Shown here: positions 5,312 through 6,006 of the stretch, piece by piece
Layout of the letters: the number at the start of each line of letters is the position of its first letter
Position numbering within the stretch: the first letter of the stretch is position 1
Assembly: GCA_021814735.1 (NCBI GenBank)
Contig: JAKAHX010000117.1
Location: 1-6,006, forward strand
DNA: 6,006 nt
Reading direction: 5' to 3'
DNA from: Chloroflexota bacterium
GTDB lineage: Bacteria > Chloroflexota > Limnocylindria > Limnocylindrales > CSP1-4
Notes under the pieces: generated by a model
The model's input: the letters and a program-made list of their open reading frames with translations, nothing else
Databases searched by the model: none
Told to the model about the DNA's origin: nothing
Made by a program: the position numbers and the translations under genes

Positions 5312-6006
5312 GTGGAGCGACCGCCCAAGGCGACGCTGCGCGAGACGCGCGAGCACAACGAGCAGCTCGTGCTGGCCACCATCTACGACGATGGCCCGGT
5401 CAGCCGGGCGGAGGTGGCACGCCGGACGGGGCTGACCCGGACGACCGTCTCGGACGTGGTCGATCGGCTGATCCGCGCCGGCCTCGCGCGGGAGGTCGGG
5501 CGGGGCCCCTCCACCGGCGGAAAGGCTCCCATCCTCCTGCAGGTCCCCGACGACGCGCGGCTCCTGGTCGGCGTCGATCTCGGCGACGCGGTCTTCCGTG
5601 CCGCGACCGTCAATCTCCGCGGCGAGATCCTCCACCGCATCGAGGTCCCCTCGGACGACACGGACGGCCAGGCCGCCCTTGACCGCGCGCTGGACCTGCT
5701 GGACCGGCTGATCTCGATGCGAACCGGGCAGGTAGTCGGGATCGGGATCGGGGCGCCCGGGCTCATCGACACGACCGACGGCACCGTGGTGCAGGCCGTC
5801 AAGCGCGCCTGGCGGGACCTGCCGCTGGCCTCCATGGTCGGGGCGCGCTATGGGCTGCCGGTCTACGTGGCCAACGACAGCCAGGTCGCCGCGCTGGCCG
5901 AGCACGTCTTCGGTGCCGTGCGCAGCGCCAACCTCATCGCGATCAAGGTCGGTCTCGGGATCGGTGCCGGGCTGGTGCTCGGCGGCGAGCTCTTCCAGGG
6001 CGACGG
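5312..6006 (+). CDS. ROK-family transcriptional repressor, N-terminal part
   Basis: 231 complete codons are present and the gene runs off the right edge. A winged helix-turn-helix occupies about residues 15-65: HNEQLVLATIYDDGPVSRAE, then VARRTGLTRTTVSDVVDRLI. It is followed by a basic wing ending GRGPSTGGKAP and then the ROK sugar-kinase-like fold: VGVDLGD (87-92, phosphate-binding strand turn), GIGIGAPGLID (143-153), VANDSQVAALAE (186-197, with the aspartate that is catalytic in ROK kinases at D189), and GLGIGAGLVLGGELFQGD. The zinc-binding cysteine cluster of the family would lie beyond the window. Such proteins repress sugar uptake and catabolism genes and release DNA on binding a sugar or sugar phosphate. 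GTG 5312 is preferred because it starts directly at the conserved N-terminus (VERPPKATLRETREHN), with a weak GGACGGA upstream. ATG 5261 in the same frame would add 17 Arg/Gly-rich residues and cannot be excluded. Sugar specificity cannot be assigned. Confidence 0.9.
   Translation, partial: MERPPKATLRETREHNEQLVLATIYDDGPVSRAEVARRTGLTRTTVSDVVDRLIRAGLAREVGRGPSTGGKAPILLQVPDDARLLVGVDLGDAVFRAATVNLRGEILHRIEVPSDDTDGQAALDRALDLLDRLISMRTGQVVGIGIGAPGLIDTTDGTVVQAVKRAWRDLPLASMVGARYGLPVYVANDSQVAALAEHVFGAVRSANLIAIKVGLGIGAGLVLGGELFQGD

Noticed and set aside
4120..5382. N-terminal extension of the plsC frame to 684 residues
   Set aside because: The extra part overlaps the SDR gene on the same strand in another frame and the divergent control region. 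It is low-complexity, Arg/Gly-rich and without motifs. The GTG at 4119 coupled to the SDR stop explains the start.
5040..5435. Plus-strand 131-codon open frame in the divergent region
   Set aside because: It runs over both palindromes and overlaps the ROK coding start in another frame, with no recognisable domain and no convincing ribosome binding site.
4916..5905. Minus-strand 329-codon open frame opposite the ROK gene
   Set aside because: It is antisense to a clear winged-helix plus ROK protein, is rich in Arg, Gly and Asp, and has no family features.

Overview
The window is very GC-rich (about 70% by eye), bacterial, and densely coded, with strong third-position GC. Many long antisense open frames are by-products of this composition. 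The glutamine synthetase, the GTG starts and the ROK and PucR regulator types fit a high-GC Gram-positive-like lineage, most plausibly Chloroflexota (Limnocylindria-like) or Actinomycetota. This taxonomic call is inference, not proof.

Layout: (1) 2-181, plus strand: the last 59 residues of a ResB-type cytochrome c biogenesis protein. Its stop codon lies in a 24-bp tandem duplication, followed by a hairpin. (2) 274-1791, plus: a PucR-family transcriptional regulator of 505 aa. (3) 1792-1914: a 123-bp regulatory gap. It holds a -10-like box, one copy of a 20-bp imperfect direct repeat (the other copy is in the last codons of the regulator gene), and a leader hairpin just before the ribosome binding site. 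(4) 1915-3297, plus: a type I glutamine synthetase of 460 aa, alpha-like and without the classical adenylylation motif. (5) A 30-bp convergent gap. (6) 4952 down to 3328, minus: a translationally coupled pair made of an SDR resembling FabI/FabL enoyl-ACP reductases and a PlsC-type 1-acylglycerol-3-phosphate acyltransferase. (7) 4953-5311: a divergent control region with two copies of the palindrome TTTGTCCA-N5-TGGACAAA (one perfect, one degenerate). (8) 5312 to the window end, plus: the N-terminal 231 residues of a ROK-family repressor.

How the parts fit: the PucR protein next to glnA, plus the repeated motif around the glnA promoter, suggests local control of ammonia assimilation. The SDR-PlsC pair looks like a small membrane-lipid module: reduce an acyl-ACP intermediate, then transfer acyl chains to lysophosphatidate. 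The ROK gene is probably autoregulated through the twin palindromes. Its sugar targets are probably beyond the right edge, although the same region also lies upstream of the lipid pair.

No CRISPR array, tRNA, rRNA, insertion sequence or phage gene was seen. I found no clearly unprecedented system. The best leads are the two pairs of repeated candidate operators and the coupled reductase-acyltransferase pair.
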